A stretch of DNA of 64,000 bases from Rugamonas violacea (lineage in GTDB: Bacteria; Pseudomonadota; Gammaproteobacteria; Burkholderiales; Burkholderiaceae_D). The DNA lies in assembly GCF_016461825.1 (NCBI RefSeq), contig NZ_JAEMNU010000079.1:1-64000 (forward strand). Direction: 5' to 3'. Position 1 is the first letter of the stretch. Every line of letters begins with the position of its first letter. A program made the position numbers and the translations under genes. Positions 46,440 to 54,669 of the stretch are shown here, piece by piece. Under the pieces are notes generated by a model. The model saw only the letters and a program-made list of their open reading frames with translations. It searched no databases and was not told where the DNA came from.

Positions 46440-46960
46440 TACCGATGCGATGTACGCCGCTGTGTACGCACAGGCCAGTGCGCCCCTGCGCAATGGATCT
46501 CGCCTACCTCACTGGACAGCGGCCCGCTGATACGCTGCGGATGACCGAGCACGACATCATCGAAGGACACCTCATCGTTACCCAGGCAAAAACGCAGCAG
46601 CCTCTGCGGATCGTCATCGCCGGCAAGCTCGCCGAGCTTGTCGAGCGCATCCGCGCGAGGAAGGCGACACACAAGATCGTTACCGGCGCACTGTTGACGA
46701 ACACGAACGGAAAGCGATTGACGGCGCCGGTGCTGCGCAACCACTTCGACGCGGCCCGCAAGGCTGCTGTCAAGGCGGCGCCATCGTTGAAGGAGGCGAT
46801 AGAGGGATTCCACTTTTACGACCTACGCGCCAAGGCCGCGGACGACACGAGCGATTTGCGCGGCGATCAGGCGGCGAGCGATCTTCTGGGTCACGACAGC
46901 GTCAAGACGACGCAACGCCATTATTTGAGACGTGGCAAGAAGGTAGCGCCCACAAAATAA
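46440..46960 (+). pseudogene. Tyrosine integrase, C-terminal remnant
   Basis: Starting right after the attL repeat, one frame reads VTDAMYAAVYAQASAPLR, and then, after a frame break near 46492, MDLAYLTGQRPADTLRMTEHDI with the catalytic arginine (TGQRP). It continues to the C-terminus with FYDLRAKAADD and LLGHDSVKTTQRHYLR, which carries the last conserved His and the catalytic Tyr of phage-type integrases. The N-terminal half is missing, so it is truncated at the repeat and frameshifted. It is the likely former integrase of the island. Confidence 0.82.
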
Positions 46961-47021
46961 CATAGGGCAAGTTCAGCAGTCTTGCAATGCTATTGTAGAA
47001 TCATGAACATGGGAGATATAC

Positions 47022-48053
47022 ATGCAAATCGAAGCAATTGACTTATTTTGTGGCGCAGGCGGGTTGAGCTACGGCCTAAAGAAGGCAGGCATCAAGGTCA
47101 AAGGTGGTGTTGATTTTGATGCACACTGTAAGTACCCGTTCGAAAAGAACATCAAGGGCCAGTTTATCCTCGCTGACATCACTACCGTGACCGCAGCGGA
47201 CTTGGAAAGAATGTACACTCCGGGCGCATTGCGCCTCTTGGCTGGCTGCGCACCATGCCAGCCATTTTCCACATTGGCTCACGGCAAGGACAATAGCGAA
47301 GACGCAAAATGGTCGTTACTTGACGAGTTTTCGCGGCTGATCCGAGAAATTCATCCAGAGTTCGTTTCCATGGAGAATGTACCCCGCGTCGCGAACCATC
47401 AGCCATTTAGGGACTTCATCACGACACTGGCAGAGCTGGGCTACCACGTTGACTGGCGCCGTATCCGGTGTGCAGATTTTGGCGTGCCGCAAGAGCGTCG
47501 ACGTTTTGTACTGGTAGCTTCTCGTTTGGGCGAAATCAAACTGCCGAATTCAAAGCAAAAAGAAATTGATGTTCGTAAGGCAATAGGTCACCTGCCAAAA
47601 TTGAAGGCCGGAGAAGCTGATGCGGAAGATCCGTTGCATAAGGCTCGCGCCCTCAACGAAATTAATCTAAAGCGGATTCAAGCCTCGACGCAGGGGGGCA
47701 CTTGGATGGATTGGCCAGAAGAATTGAGGGCGAAATGCCACTCTACAAAGAGCGGCGCTTCTTTTAAGAGTGTATATGCGCGGATGAGCTGGGACAAACC
47801 TGCTCCAACCATAACTACGCAATGCTTCAACTTCGGAACGGGTCGCTTTGGCCATCCTGAACAGAATCGAGGAATCACCTTGCGCGAAGCTGCTATTTTG
47901 CAGTCTTTTCCAGATAAATATGAATTTATTGAACCCGGTCGCGATGTTCCGTTTAGTATTGTCGGTCGCTTAATAGGTAATGCAGTACCTCCAAAGCTAG
48001 GCCAAATGGTTGGCAACGTCTTTAAAGAACATATAAATATAATAGGAGTATGA
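47022..48053 (+). CDS. DNA (cytosine-5) methyltransferase
   Basis: 343 residues. Motif I DLFCGAGGLSYGLKKAG, motif IV GCAPCQPFST with the catalytic cysteine, motif VI ENVPR, motif VIII QERRRFVLVASR and motif X GNAVPP are all present. Target-recognition part between VIII and IX is short. GGGAGA precedes the ATG. It overlaps the GHKL gene by 4 nt. In restriction-modification systems it would protect host DNA; its recognition sequence cannot be read from here. Confidence 0.93.
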   Translation: MQIEAIDLFCGAGGLSYGLKKAGIKVKGGVDFDAHCKYPFEKNIKGQFILADITTVTAADLERMYTPGALRLLAGCAPCQPFSTLAHGKDNSEDAKWSLLDEFSRLIREIHPEFVSMENVPRVANHQPFRDFITTLAELGYHVDWRRIRCADFGVPQERRRFVLVASRLGEIKLPNSKQKEIDVRKAIGHLPKLKAGEADAEDPLHKARALNEINLKRIQASTQGGTWMDWPEELRAKCHSTKSGASFKSVYARMSWDKPAPTITTQCFNFGTGRFGHPEQNRGITLREAAILQSFPDKYEFIEPGRDVPFSIVGRLIGNAVPPKLGQMVGNVFKEHINIIGV

Positions 48054-50062
48054 CTGTGGCTGAACTTAAATTCCGCATTGAACTTAATGTCTTAAACCAT
48101 CTTGGAATTGGACTGTATAGTTCGACCCCAGCAGTTGTTACGGAAATAATATCCAATGCTTGGGATGCGGATGCAAAGGAAGTCAAAATTAAGCTCGAAC
48201 CAGACAATGACATCATTGAAGTTGAGGATGATGGGCATGGTATGTCTGAAGCTGACGTTATCAACAAGTTTTTAAAAGTGGGTTATAGCCGCCGTACTCG
48301 AGAACCAAACGGCCCAATGAGTCGCAGCAATAATCGCCGCGTAATGGGTCGCAAGGGAATCGGTAAACTCGCCATGTTTTCCTTAGCAAACACCATCCAG
48401 GTTGTAACCAAGGCCGCAGATAGCCCAGCGGTTGCGTTCAAAATTGATGTTGCAAGGCTGAAGGCGCTGGCGAGCGGCACCGAAGAAGTGCTGGACTATC
48501 CAGTTGAGACTATCGCGGTTCCCGCAGACTTTCTCTATGCGCACGGAACTCGCATAACACTCACTCAGCTGAACAGTCGAATCAATAAAACTGAGGCGTT
48601 TTTACGCCCTAGACTTGTGAGACGATTTGGCGTTTTTGACGATCAATTTAAGGTGCACCTCAATGGCACGGTGATTGTACGTGGAGATGCTAACTTCTAT
48701 CCCGACGTGCAGTTCCTATGGTATTTCGACACCACGATGAAAGATATCGTGTCGGCACTCGCAACGAACATCGCAGAAGGCCCAGGGCCAGATGGCAAGC
48801 CGGCAAAATATATGCAACCGATCACTTCGCTGATTCCGTCTGACATCCCGGATCTCACGCTTCGAGGTTTTATTGCGACTGTTGACACACCGTCGAAGCT
48901 TGGAAGGGGCGATGAGAGTCTGAACAGGATCTCTATATTCGCCAACGGTCGACTTTTTCAAGAAGACATATTGGCAGAGCTGGGCGACGCACGATATTTC
49001 AATAGCTATATTGTCGGGGAAGTCTACGCTGACTTTTTGGACAACGACGGAATTGACAGGGCCACAGCCAGCAGAGAATCCATTAAGCACGATGATGAGC
49101 GATTCCAAGCATTACGGGTTCATCTGAGCAACTCGTTAAGGCAAATTCGTGACCAGTGGGATGAATGGCGTCGTGCATTGGGATATGTCAAGACAGATTC
49201 CCCTAATCCAGCTGTCATTGCTTGGATTGACTCCTTCCGCGATCCTCGCGATAGGAGCGCTGCAAACCGAATAATGACGTCAATCGGCAATCTAGTTGTC
49301 TCTAATGATGATACGAAGAACGCCGAAGCGAAGAAAATGCTCTACAAGAGCGCGATCGTAGGGTTCGAGAAACTGCGCAGCCGTCATCAACTAGATGCAT
49401 TAGAAAAAATTACTGACGTCCTTAGTCCTGAGTTTCAGGCAATATTTAGCAGTTTAGATGATATCGAGGAAAGCTATTATCTCGACATAACTCGGCAACG
49501 GCTGGAAATCATCCGAAAATTTTCTGAAGAAATCGTTGATGAAGGCAAGCTAGAAAAAGTTGCCCACCGCTATCTTTTTGATCACCTGTGGTTGCTTGAT
49601 CCGTCTTGGGATCGAGTCTCTGGTTCTGAGGAGATGGAGCGCACCATGACTACAGAATTAAAGAAAGCTTGCCCAGACACACTGGTTGGCGCTCGCTTGG
49701 ATATCGCGTACAGAACAACCAGTGGCCGCCATGTAATCATCGAACTGAAGCGTCCAGGCCTGACTGTCCGTGCTGATGAATTGGAGACACAAGGACGAAA
49801 GTATGTCGAGGCGATGGAGCAGTTCTACAGAGACCATCCGGACTTCATGAAGTACGGCGGCAGAGTACCGCCGATCGATGTATTTTTCTTAATTTCTACA
49901 AATCCGCCAATGTCCGAACGACAGCTTCAGGCTTTCGCCCTGTACAACATGAAAGTGCTGACCTACAAAGGCTTGATTGACTCAGCCAGAGCTACATATC
50001 AGAACTACTTCGATGTAAAAGCACAGGTTGGGAAGATTGAAGCAGTTCTCTCGGCGATCTAA
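48050..50062 (+). CDS. GHKL (MutL/MORC/Hsp90-like) ATPase with nuclease-like C-terminus
   Basis: 670 residues. The GHKL ATP-binding fold has its N box EIISNAWDADA (about 29-40), G1 DDGHGMS (about 59-65) and G2 GRKGIGKLAMFSLA (about 100-113). A middle region of the S5 type (ITLTQLNSRI...) follows. The C-terminal RLDIAYRTTSGRHVIIELKRPG (about 560-580) has the D...ELK pattern of PD-(D/E)xK nucleases, and is followed by DELETQGRKYVEAM. MutL/MORC-like ATPases linked to cytosine methylases occur in predicted restriction systems. No TM segments. Likely ATP-dependent restriction partner of the adjacent methyltransferase. Confidence 0.8.
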   Translation: MTVAELKFRIELNVLNHLGIGLYSSTPAVVTEIISNAWDADAKEVKIKLEPDNDIIEVEDDGHGMSEADVINKFLKVGYSRRTREPNGPMSRSNNRRVMGRKGIGKLAMFSLANTIQVVTKAADSPAVAFKIDVARLKALASGTEEVLDYPVETIAVPADFLYAHGTRITLTQLNSRINKTEAFLRPRLVRRFGVFDDQFKVHLNGTVIVRGDANFYPDVQFLWYFDTTMKDIVSALATNIAEGPGPDGKPAKYMQPITSLIPSDIPDLTLRGFIATVDTPSKLGRGDESLNRISIFANGRLFQEDILAELGDARYFNSYIVGEVYADFLDNDGIDRATASRESIKHDDERFQALRVHLSNSLRQIRDQWDEWRRALGYVKTDSPNPAVIAWIDSFRDPRDRSAANRIMTSIGNLVVSNDDTKNAEAKKMLYKSAIVGFEKLRSRHQLDALEKITDVLSPEFQAIFSSLDDIEESYYLDITRQRLEIIRKFSEEIVDEGKLEKVAHRYLFDHLWLLDPSWDRVSGSEEMERTMTTELKKACPDTLVGARLDIAYRTTSGRHVIIELKRPGLTVRADELETQGRKYVEAMEQFYRDHPDFMKYGGRVPPIDVFFLISTNPPMSERQLQAFALYNMKVLTYKGLIDSARATYQNYFDVKAQVGKIEAVLSAI

Positions 50063-50091
50063 TTTGCACTTTTAATAAGTGGTCTTTGTGG

Positions 50092-50124
50092 AGCGCTGCC
50101 GACTTTGTTGAGCAGCGCTTTTTC
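50092..50124 (+). terminator. Terminator after the GHKL gene
   Basis: AGCGCTGC (50092-50099) pairs with GCAGCGCT (50112-50119) around a 12-nt loop, followed by TTTTC. It ends the island's methyltransferase-ATPase transcript. Confidence 0.8.
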
Positions 50125-50136
50125 ATATCCGCTACA

Positions 50137-50186
50137 TAACTCTTTGATTTGATTGGAGCGGGTGAAGGGAATCGAACCCTCGTCGT
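50137..50186. repeat. attR: 50-bp direct repeat overlapping tRNA-Gly
   Basis: The second perfect 50-bp copy of the repeat at 46390-46439. It spans the 3' end of the intact tRNA-Gly and 17 bp of flank. Confidence 0.9.
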
Positions 50187-50227
50187 AAGCTTGGGAAGCT
50201 TCTGCTCTACCATTGAGCTACACCCGC
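50154..50227 (-). tRNA. tRNA-Gly(CCC)
   Basis: On the minus strand the gene begins GCGGGTGTAGCTC (acceptor and D-arm) and has an anticodon loop TTCCCAA with CCC, a T-arm GAGGGTTCGATTCCCTT, and acceptor end CACCCGC-T-CCA. The gene is 74 nt with CCA encoded. The acceptor stem pairs perfectly. It serves as the integration site of the island. Confidence 0.93.
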
Positions 50228-50445
50228 GTGCCTCGCATTCTACGCGGATTTGCACGTTGTTGACAACGTTGCAAAGCGGTTGCGGTGATCGAAAACGTGA
50301 TACCTTCGTCCGTCCTCCATGGGTGGCGATAGTGGCAGGCCCACAAGGCTCGCTGCTTACGGTATGGCATACAACTACCAGAGTTGGCCGCTATCCGGAC
50401 GCCATGCCCTTAATCATACTGGTGCATGCCAGACTAGGAAAAAAT

Positions 50446-51618
50446 TTGAACATCGCCATTCTTGGTGCCGGCATCGCCGGCATGAGCTGTGCCATCGCCC
50501 TGACCCAGGCCGGACATACCGTCACCGTCTACGAACGCAACACGGACGAGCACGCCGGCGGCGGCATGGTGCTGTGGCCCAATGCCAGCTTCGTGCTCGA
50601 CCAGCTCGGCCTGTTGCCCGCCGTGGCGGCGGCCGGCGCCTCGCCGCGCGCGATGCGGCGCCTGAGCCGGAACGGCGCCGCGCTCCAGCATCTCGACATC
50701 GGCCAGCTGGACCGCGAGATGGGCCATGCCAGTCATGCGATCTTGCGGCGCGATCTGGTCGCCATCCTGGCCGACTGGCTGGCGCGCCACGGCGTGCCGA
50801 TCCACTACGGCGTCGCCGGGCTGGCGCTGACCACCGGCGCGGACGGCCGCGCCAGCCTGGAGTGCGCCGACCGCGCGCCCATCAGTGCCGATCTGCTGAT
50901 CGGCGCGGACGGGCGCAACCGCTCCGTGGCCCGGCAATACGTGCTGGGAGAAAACCACCCGCGCTTCCAGGGCTTCGTCAACTGGGTCGGCGCCGTCGAA
51001 GTCGACGAGGATCTGGTCGAACAGCCGGGGGTGCAGGACTTCTGGGGCAAGGCCGAGCGCTTTGGCGTGGTGTCCATCACCCCGCGCAAAATATATTGGG
51101 CGGCGGCCGTGGCCGCGCCGGCATTGGACCGCCTGCCCGCCTTCGACGAGTTGTACCAGCGCTTCGCCGACTGGCCGGCGCCCATCCCGGCGCTGCTGCG
51201 CCAGACCCCGAGGGAGCAGTTGCGCCTGATCGCGGTGCACGACGTCGACCCGGTCGAGCGCTGGCACCGCGCCAATGTCTTGATGCTGGGCGATGCCGCG
51301 CACGCCTCGCTCCCCACCTCCGGCCAAGGCGCCTCGCAGGCGCTGGAAGACGCCTGGCATCTGCCGCGCTGCCTGGCGGCCCATGCCGACAATCTCGACC
51401 AGGCGCTGGCCGCGTTTACCGCCCTGCGCTCGCCCAAGACCAAGGGACAGACAATGGGCGCGCGGCAATTTGCCAACGATTTGTTCCTCACCGACGAGGC
51501 CGAGTGCCAACAGCGCGACGCGCGCGCCGCCCAGGTCGATCCGGCGCAGCAGATCGCAGCCATGGCCAAGGGCTGGGCAAGCGGGCTGCCGATGCGGGAC
51601 TCGGCAACGCCGGCCTAA
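50446..51618 (+). CDS. FAD-dependent monooxygenase (PHBH-like)
   Basis: 390 residues. The N-terminal GxGxxG motif NIAILGAGIAGMSCAIA, the DG motif LLIGADGRNRSVAR, and the GD motif VLMLGDAAHASLPTSGQGASQALED mark a class A flavoprotein hydroxylase. It probably hydroxylates an aromatic or a polycyclic acceptor with NAD(P)H. The start TTG 50446 is chosen as AGGAA lies before it and the Rossmann motif begins at once; ATG 50404 is an in-frame alternative. Substrate unknown; no neighbour suggests one. Confidence 0.83.
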   Translation: MNIAILGAGIAGMSCAIALTQAGHTVTVYERNTDEHAGGGMVLWPNASFVLDQLGLLPAVAAAGASPRAMRRLSRNGAALQHLDIGQLDREMGHASHAILRRDLVAILADWLARHGVPIHYGVAGLALTTGADGRASLECADRAPISADLLIGADGRNRSVARQYVLGENHPRFQGFVNWVGAVEVDEDLVEQPGVQDFWGKAERFGVVSITPRKIYWAAAVAAPALDRLPAFDELYQRFADWPAPIPALLRQTPREQLRLIAVHDVDPVERWHRANVLMLGDAAHASLPTSGQGASQALEDAWHLPRCLAAHADNLDQALAAFTALRSPKTKGQTMGARQFANDLFLTDEAECQQRDARAAQVDPAQQIAAMAKGWASGLPMRDSATPA

Positions 51619-51678
51619 GCTAAAAGCTGTCTATTTTCCTTACAGAGTGGGCTCGCCCGATACGTTCATCAGGGCCCG

Positions 51679-51996
51679 TCAAGACGCATCGATCTCTGTA
51701 TAGCTTTTGACTGAATCATAAGCATGCTCGGAAATCATTCTGAGAATTTGTGGACTCTCTTTATATTTTTCCGTCAACAGGGGAAGCTGCTGCTTGGCGG
51801 GGGCGCAATATTTTTTTATCGCCCTCGTTATTTCCCTGCGCTGACTTTTAGGCAGCTCACTATCCCACTCGCCGGCCATGTGCTCGCACGCCTCGGCATT
51901 TTTCACGAAGGTCCGCACGTCTTTTGGCAGCGGGCCAGCCGCTGAAATACTCTGCACGGCAACTACACCAAGCAGAAAAATGGCTTGCCTGATCAT
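51679..51996 (-). CDS. Small secreted protein, probable immunity protein
   Basis: 105 residues with a signal peptide (QAIFLLGVVAVQSISAAG; probable cut near residue 20), leaving about 85 residues with cysteines 37 and 64. No family is recognised. It lies 14 nt after the stop of a peptidoglycan-hydrolase-like gene that itself has no signal peptide. AGGAGGAG stands close before the ATG. This pairing (cytosolic cell-wall hydrolase, periplasmic small partner) matches effector-immunity pairs, where the second protein guards the producer's periplasm. Confidence 0.6.
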   Translation of the reverse strand: MIRQAIFLLGVVAVQSISAAGPLPKDVRTFVKNAEACEHMAGEWDSELPKSQRREITRAIKKYCAPAKQQLPLLTEKYKESPQILRMISEHAYDSVKSYTEIDAS

Positions 51997-52010
51997 GTTC
52001 CACTCCTCCT

Positions 52011-52637
52011 CTAACGGCCGGTTGCAGACCAGTGCGGTTTGTCCTTCGCTCCGCCGATAAATTTCTTCACGCCGTAGCCGGCACCAACGGCTTTTAGCTG
52101 GCTGTTCATGCCAGAGCGTGGCGCTGTCTTCACTTCGACGACCTTACCGTCAGCATCCTTGACGGTGACAGTACCCTCCCATGAAATCGACATATCGATT
52201 GCCCGTCCCTCATTGTGCAACGAGTGCAAGGCTGGCGCAGTGTTCAAATCGCTCATGTCAAAGGCATCTACCATTTGCTTGGCCGCTTCCCAGGAAGCGA
52301 TGGGCGTAGGATGAACCCAATTGATATCGACGCCGGGTATGGCAGGCACATTTTCAGGTTTGACGTATTTGTACTTGATTTGCCAGCACCAATGCATCAA
52401 ATAAGAGCGCTGAACCGGCCGATAGGTGGCGGAAATTCGAACCTTGATACCGGCCTCGCTCATCGCATCGATAAAAGTGTCAACGGCTTGGCGAAATGGG
52501 GATGCCAAGTCCTTTGTATTCTTGCTGCCTTTAAACCGTTGCGCCCACTTTGCACCACTTAGTTCGTAGTTACTCTGATCGTCGGTGCGTCTCGTCGCGA
52601 GCTTTGCTGTACTCGATTTCTCAATTGTGGTCGTCAT
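52011..52637 (-). CDS. Peptidoglycan M15-like peptidase without signal peptide, probable effector
   Basis: 208 residues from ATG 52637, with GGAGG 10 nt upstream; an in-frame start 51 nt earlier is less likely. RISATYRPVQRSYLMHWCW (about 67-85), LHNEGRAIDMS with H141 and D148, and the terminal DKPHW with H202 follow the S-x-YR ... H-x6-D ... H-W plan of M15/VanY and phage L-alanyl-D-glutamate peptidases. No export signal or anchor is seen. It may be a secretion-system effector, or a prophage endolysin remnant. No T6SS gene is in the window. Confidence 0.6.
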   Translation of the reverse strand: MTTTIEKSSTAKLATRRTDDQSNYELSGAKWAQRFKGSKNTKDLASPFRQAVDTFIDAMSEAGIKVRISATYRPVQRSYLMHWCWQIKYKYVKPENVPAIPGVDINWVHPTPIASWEAAKQMVDAFDMSDLNTAPALHSLHNEGRAIDMSISWEGTVTVKDADGKVVEVKTAPRSGMNSQLKAVGAGYGVKKFIGGAKDKPHWSATGR

Positions 52638-52882
52638 ATCAGTGAACCTCCAAGATTGCGCATTTGAACAAAAGCTGAGGAAGTTCAAGAGTACGTCCGA
52701 CGCCGGAGAACGTCATTGATCTAGCATGAGATTGTCGGGCCACAACCTGGCGCGCCATCCGGCGCGAGGTGCCAACAAACCACAGTAAACTATTACTCTC
52801 AGTTAACATCTTGTACAATGGATGGTATTCGGCGCCGCCGGCATACAGCCGGCCCCAACCACACCCCGCGTCACGCGCATCC

Positions 52883-54028
52883 ATGCTGAGCCTGCACACC
52901 AACACCGCCTCGCTGTCGGCACAATCCTCGCTCAGGCGCACCGAGGGTAGGATGGCGATCGTCATGACGCGGCTGGGCACCGGCTTCCGCGTCAACTCGG
53001 CGACCGACGACGCCGCCGGCCTGCAGATCGCCACCCGCCTGCTGGCCCAAAGCCACGGCATGGCGGCGGCGATGGGCAATATCCAAAAATCGCTGTCCAT
53101 GTTGCAAACCGCCGAGGGCGCGTTGAGCGAAAGCGGCAATATTTTGATCCGCATGAAGGACTTGGCCATCCAGGCCGCCGACGGCTCCGCCACCGACGTC
53201 GACCGTGGCGCGCTGCAAGCCGAGTTCACCGCGCTGAGCCACGAGCTGAGCCATGTTTCCAGCGGCACCACCTTCGGCGGCGCCCGCCTGCTGCTGGGCG
53301 ACACCACGAACGAGAAGGCCAACGTCGTCGCGGCCAACGCGGCGGCGGCGGCCGCCAACGGCGCCGCCGCCGCAGCGCTGGCCACCGCCCAGGCCAACCA
53401 CGGCGCCGCGCTCGCCGCCGACCAGGCCGGCTCCACCCCGGCGACCCGGGCGGCGCTGGGCGCCGCCGCCGGCGCCGTCACCAACGCCACAGCCAACGCC
53501 GCTGTCGCCAGCACGGCCGCCCAGGACGCCCAACAATACGCCACGGCGGTGGCGGCCGTGACGGCGATCGACGGGGTTTTCTCGAAGGCGGTCAATTTCC
53601 AGATCGGCGCGTCGGCCGGCGAGGTCATGAACGTCCAGCTGACGGCGCAGTTGGACGGCATGCACACCGCCCTGCACGCCGCCGCCAGCACCTACGACAC
53701 CTTCGGCATCGATCGGCCGGGCAGCGGCACCGACCTGGTGATCGCCAGCGCGGCCTCGGCCACCATCGGCAAGCTGCAAAGCGCGATCGACGCCGTCGCC
53801 GGCGTGCGCGCCGGCGTGGGCGCCATCGCCAACCGCCTGAACCACACCGACAACAATCTGGCCAACATGCGCGCCAACACCACCGTGGCCAGGGGACGCA
53901 TCATGGACACCGACTTCGCCCAGGAGAGCGCCAACATGATTTCCAACCAGATGTTGATGCAGGCCGGCGGCTCGGTGCTGCGCCAGTCCAACAGCATCTC
54001 GTCGATGGTGATGTCGCTGCTCGCCTAG
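52883..54028 (+). CDS. Flagellin with short Ala-rich variable domain
   Basis: 381 residues. The conserved N-terminus (SLHTNTASLSAQSSLRRTEG, RLGTGFRVNSATDDAAGLQIATRL) and C-terminus (NNLANMRANTTVARGRIMDTDFAQESANM, ending SSMVMSLLA) are those of flagellins. The middle (about 150-240) is an unusually Ala-rich stretch (AAAAAANGAAAAALATAQ and onward) in place of the usual beta domains. It could be a minor or lateral flagellin. No typical sigma-28 promoter was recognised upstream. Confidence 0.87.
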   Translation: MLSLHTNTASLSAQSSLRRTEGRMAIVMTRLGTGFRVNSATDDAAGLQIATRLLAQSHGMAAAMGNIQKSLSMLQTAEGALSESGNILIRMKDLAIQAADGSATDVDRGALQAEFTALSHELSHVSSGTTFGGARLLLGDTTNEKANVVAANAAAAAANGAAAAALATAQANHGAALAADQAGSTPATRAALGAAAGAVTNATANAAVASTAAQDAQQYATAVAAVTAIDGVFSKAVNFQIGASAGEVMNVQLTAQLDGMHTALHAAASTYDTFGIDRPGSGTDLVIASAASATIGKLQSAIDAVAGVRAGVGAIANRLNHTDNNLANMRANTTVARGRIMDTDFAQESANMISNQMLMQAGGSVLRQSNSISSMVMSLLA

Positions 54029-54044
54029 GGCGCCGGCGCCGCCC

Positions 54045-54542
54045 TCAAGTATTTTTCCGCACGCCGGCCATATCGCCGGCCGCCGGCGCCGGCAACTCCA
54101 CCGCCGCCAGCGGCAGGCCGGCGGCCCGGTTGAAGTTGTCCAGCGCCGCCAGCAGCTGGGCGAAGGCGTCGCCGCCCCAGGCCTGCTCCATGCGCGCGTA
54201 CTGCCGGTCGATCAGCGGCCCCATCTGCCCGAGCAGGGCGGCGCCGGCCGGCGCCAGCCGCACCATGACGCGGCGCTGGTCGAGCTCCATGCGCTGGCGC
54301 GCCACCATGCCGACCTCCTCCATCCGCGCCAGCACGCCCGACAAGCTGGGCGCCAGCATCTGGCACAGCTCGGCGATCTCGCGCGGCTCCAGCTCGCTAT
54401 GTTCGTCGAGCACGCGCAGGATGCGGTACTGCTGCTCGGTCACGCCGTAGTGGTGCAGGATGGGGCGGAACTGCGCCATCAAGTTGTCACGCGCCTTCAA
54501 CAGGCGCTGGGGCAGGTTCGGATAGTGGATCTGGTGCGGCAC
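54045..54542 (-). CDS. MarR-family regulator, HpaR-like
   Basis: 165 residues. The winged-helix region YGVTEQQYRILRVLDEHSELEPREIAELCQMLAPSLSGVLARMEEVG matches HpaR-like MarR proteins, repressors of aromatic-acid degradation operons. The acid-degradation genes are not here. It diverges from a bestrophin gene, with an AT-rich inverted repeat between. Ligand unknown. Confidence 0.83.
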   Translation of the reverse strand: MPHQIHYPNLPQRLLKARDNLMAQFRPILHHYGVTEQQYRILRVLDEHSELEPREIAELCQMLAPSLSGVLARMEEVGMVARQRMELDQRRVMVRLAPAGAALLGQMGPLIDRQYARMEQAWGGDAFAQLLAALDNFNRAAGLPLAAVELPAPAAGDMAGVRKNT

Positions 54543-54598
54543 GCCGCTCTCCCGGTGGCGCCTGTGGGGCCAGGCTGGACCGATTATAAGGCTTGACT

Positions 54599-54637
54599 CG
54601 TTAATATATTAATGATTTAATCGTTCACATATTAACG
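54599..54637. promoter_or_regulatory. AT-rich inverted repeat, candidate operator of the HpaR-like regulator
   Basis: CGTTAATAT (54599-54607) and ATATTAACG (54629-54637) are perfect 9-nt inverted copies; a further TTAATATATTAA palindrome lies at 54601-54612. It is the only AT-rich stretch in the divergent gap, about 30 nt before the bestrophin start, and fits the AT-rich dyads that MarR proteins bind. Confidence 0.6.
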
Positions 54638-54669
54638 AATTCCTTGAGGTAAATCATGGTGGGCTCGGT

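Larger units (their letters stand above)
46390..50186. mobile_element. Integrated island of 3.8 kb in tRNA-Gly(CCC)
   Basis: The island is bounded by 50-bp direct repeats (46390-46439, 50137-50186), the second of which overlaps the intact tRNA-Gly gene. It contains an integrase remnant, a C5 methyltransferase and a GHKL ATPase. Codon choice and base composition inside are clearly more AT-rich than in the flanking GC-rich genes. With only a damaged integrase it is likely immobile. Confidence 0.88.

Noticed and set aside
46406..46492. Integrase start within the tRNA fragment (MERVKGIEP...)
   Set aside because: That frame reads through reverse tRNA sequence; the integrase homology begins after the repeat in another frame.
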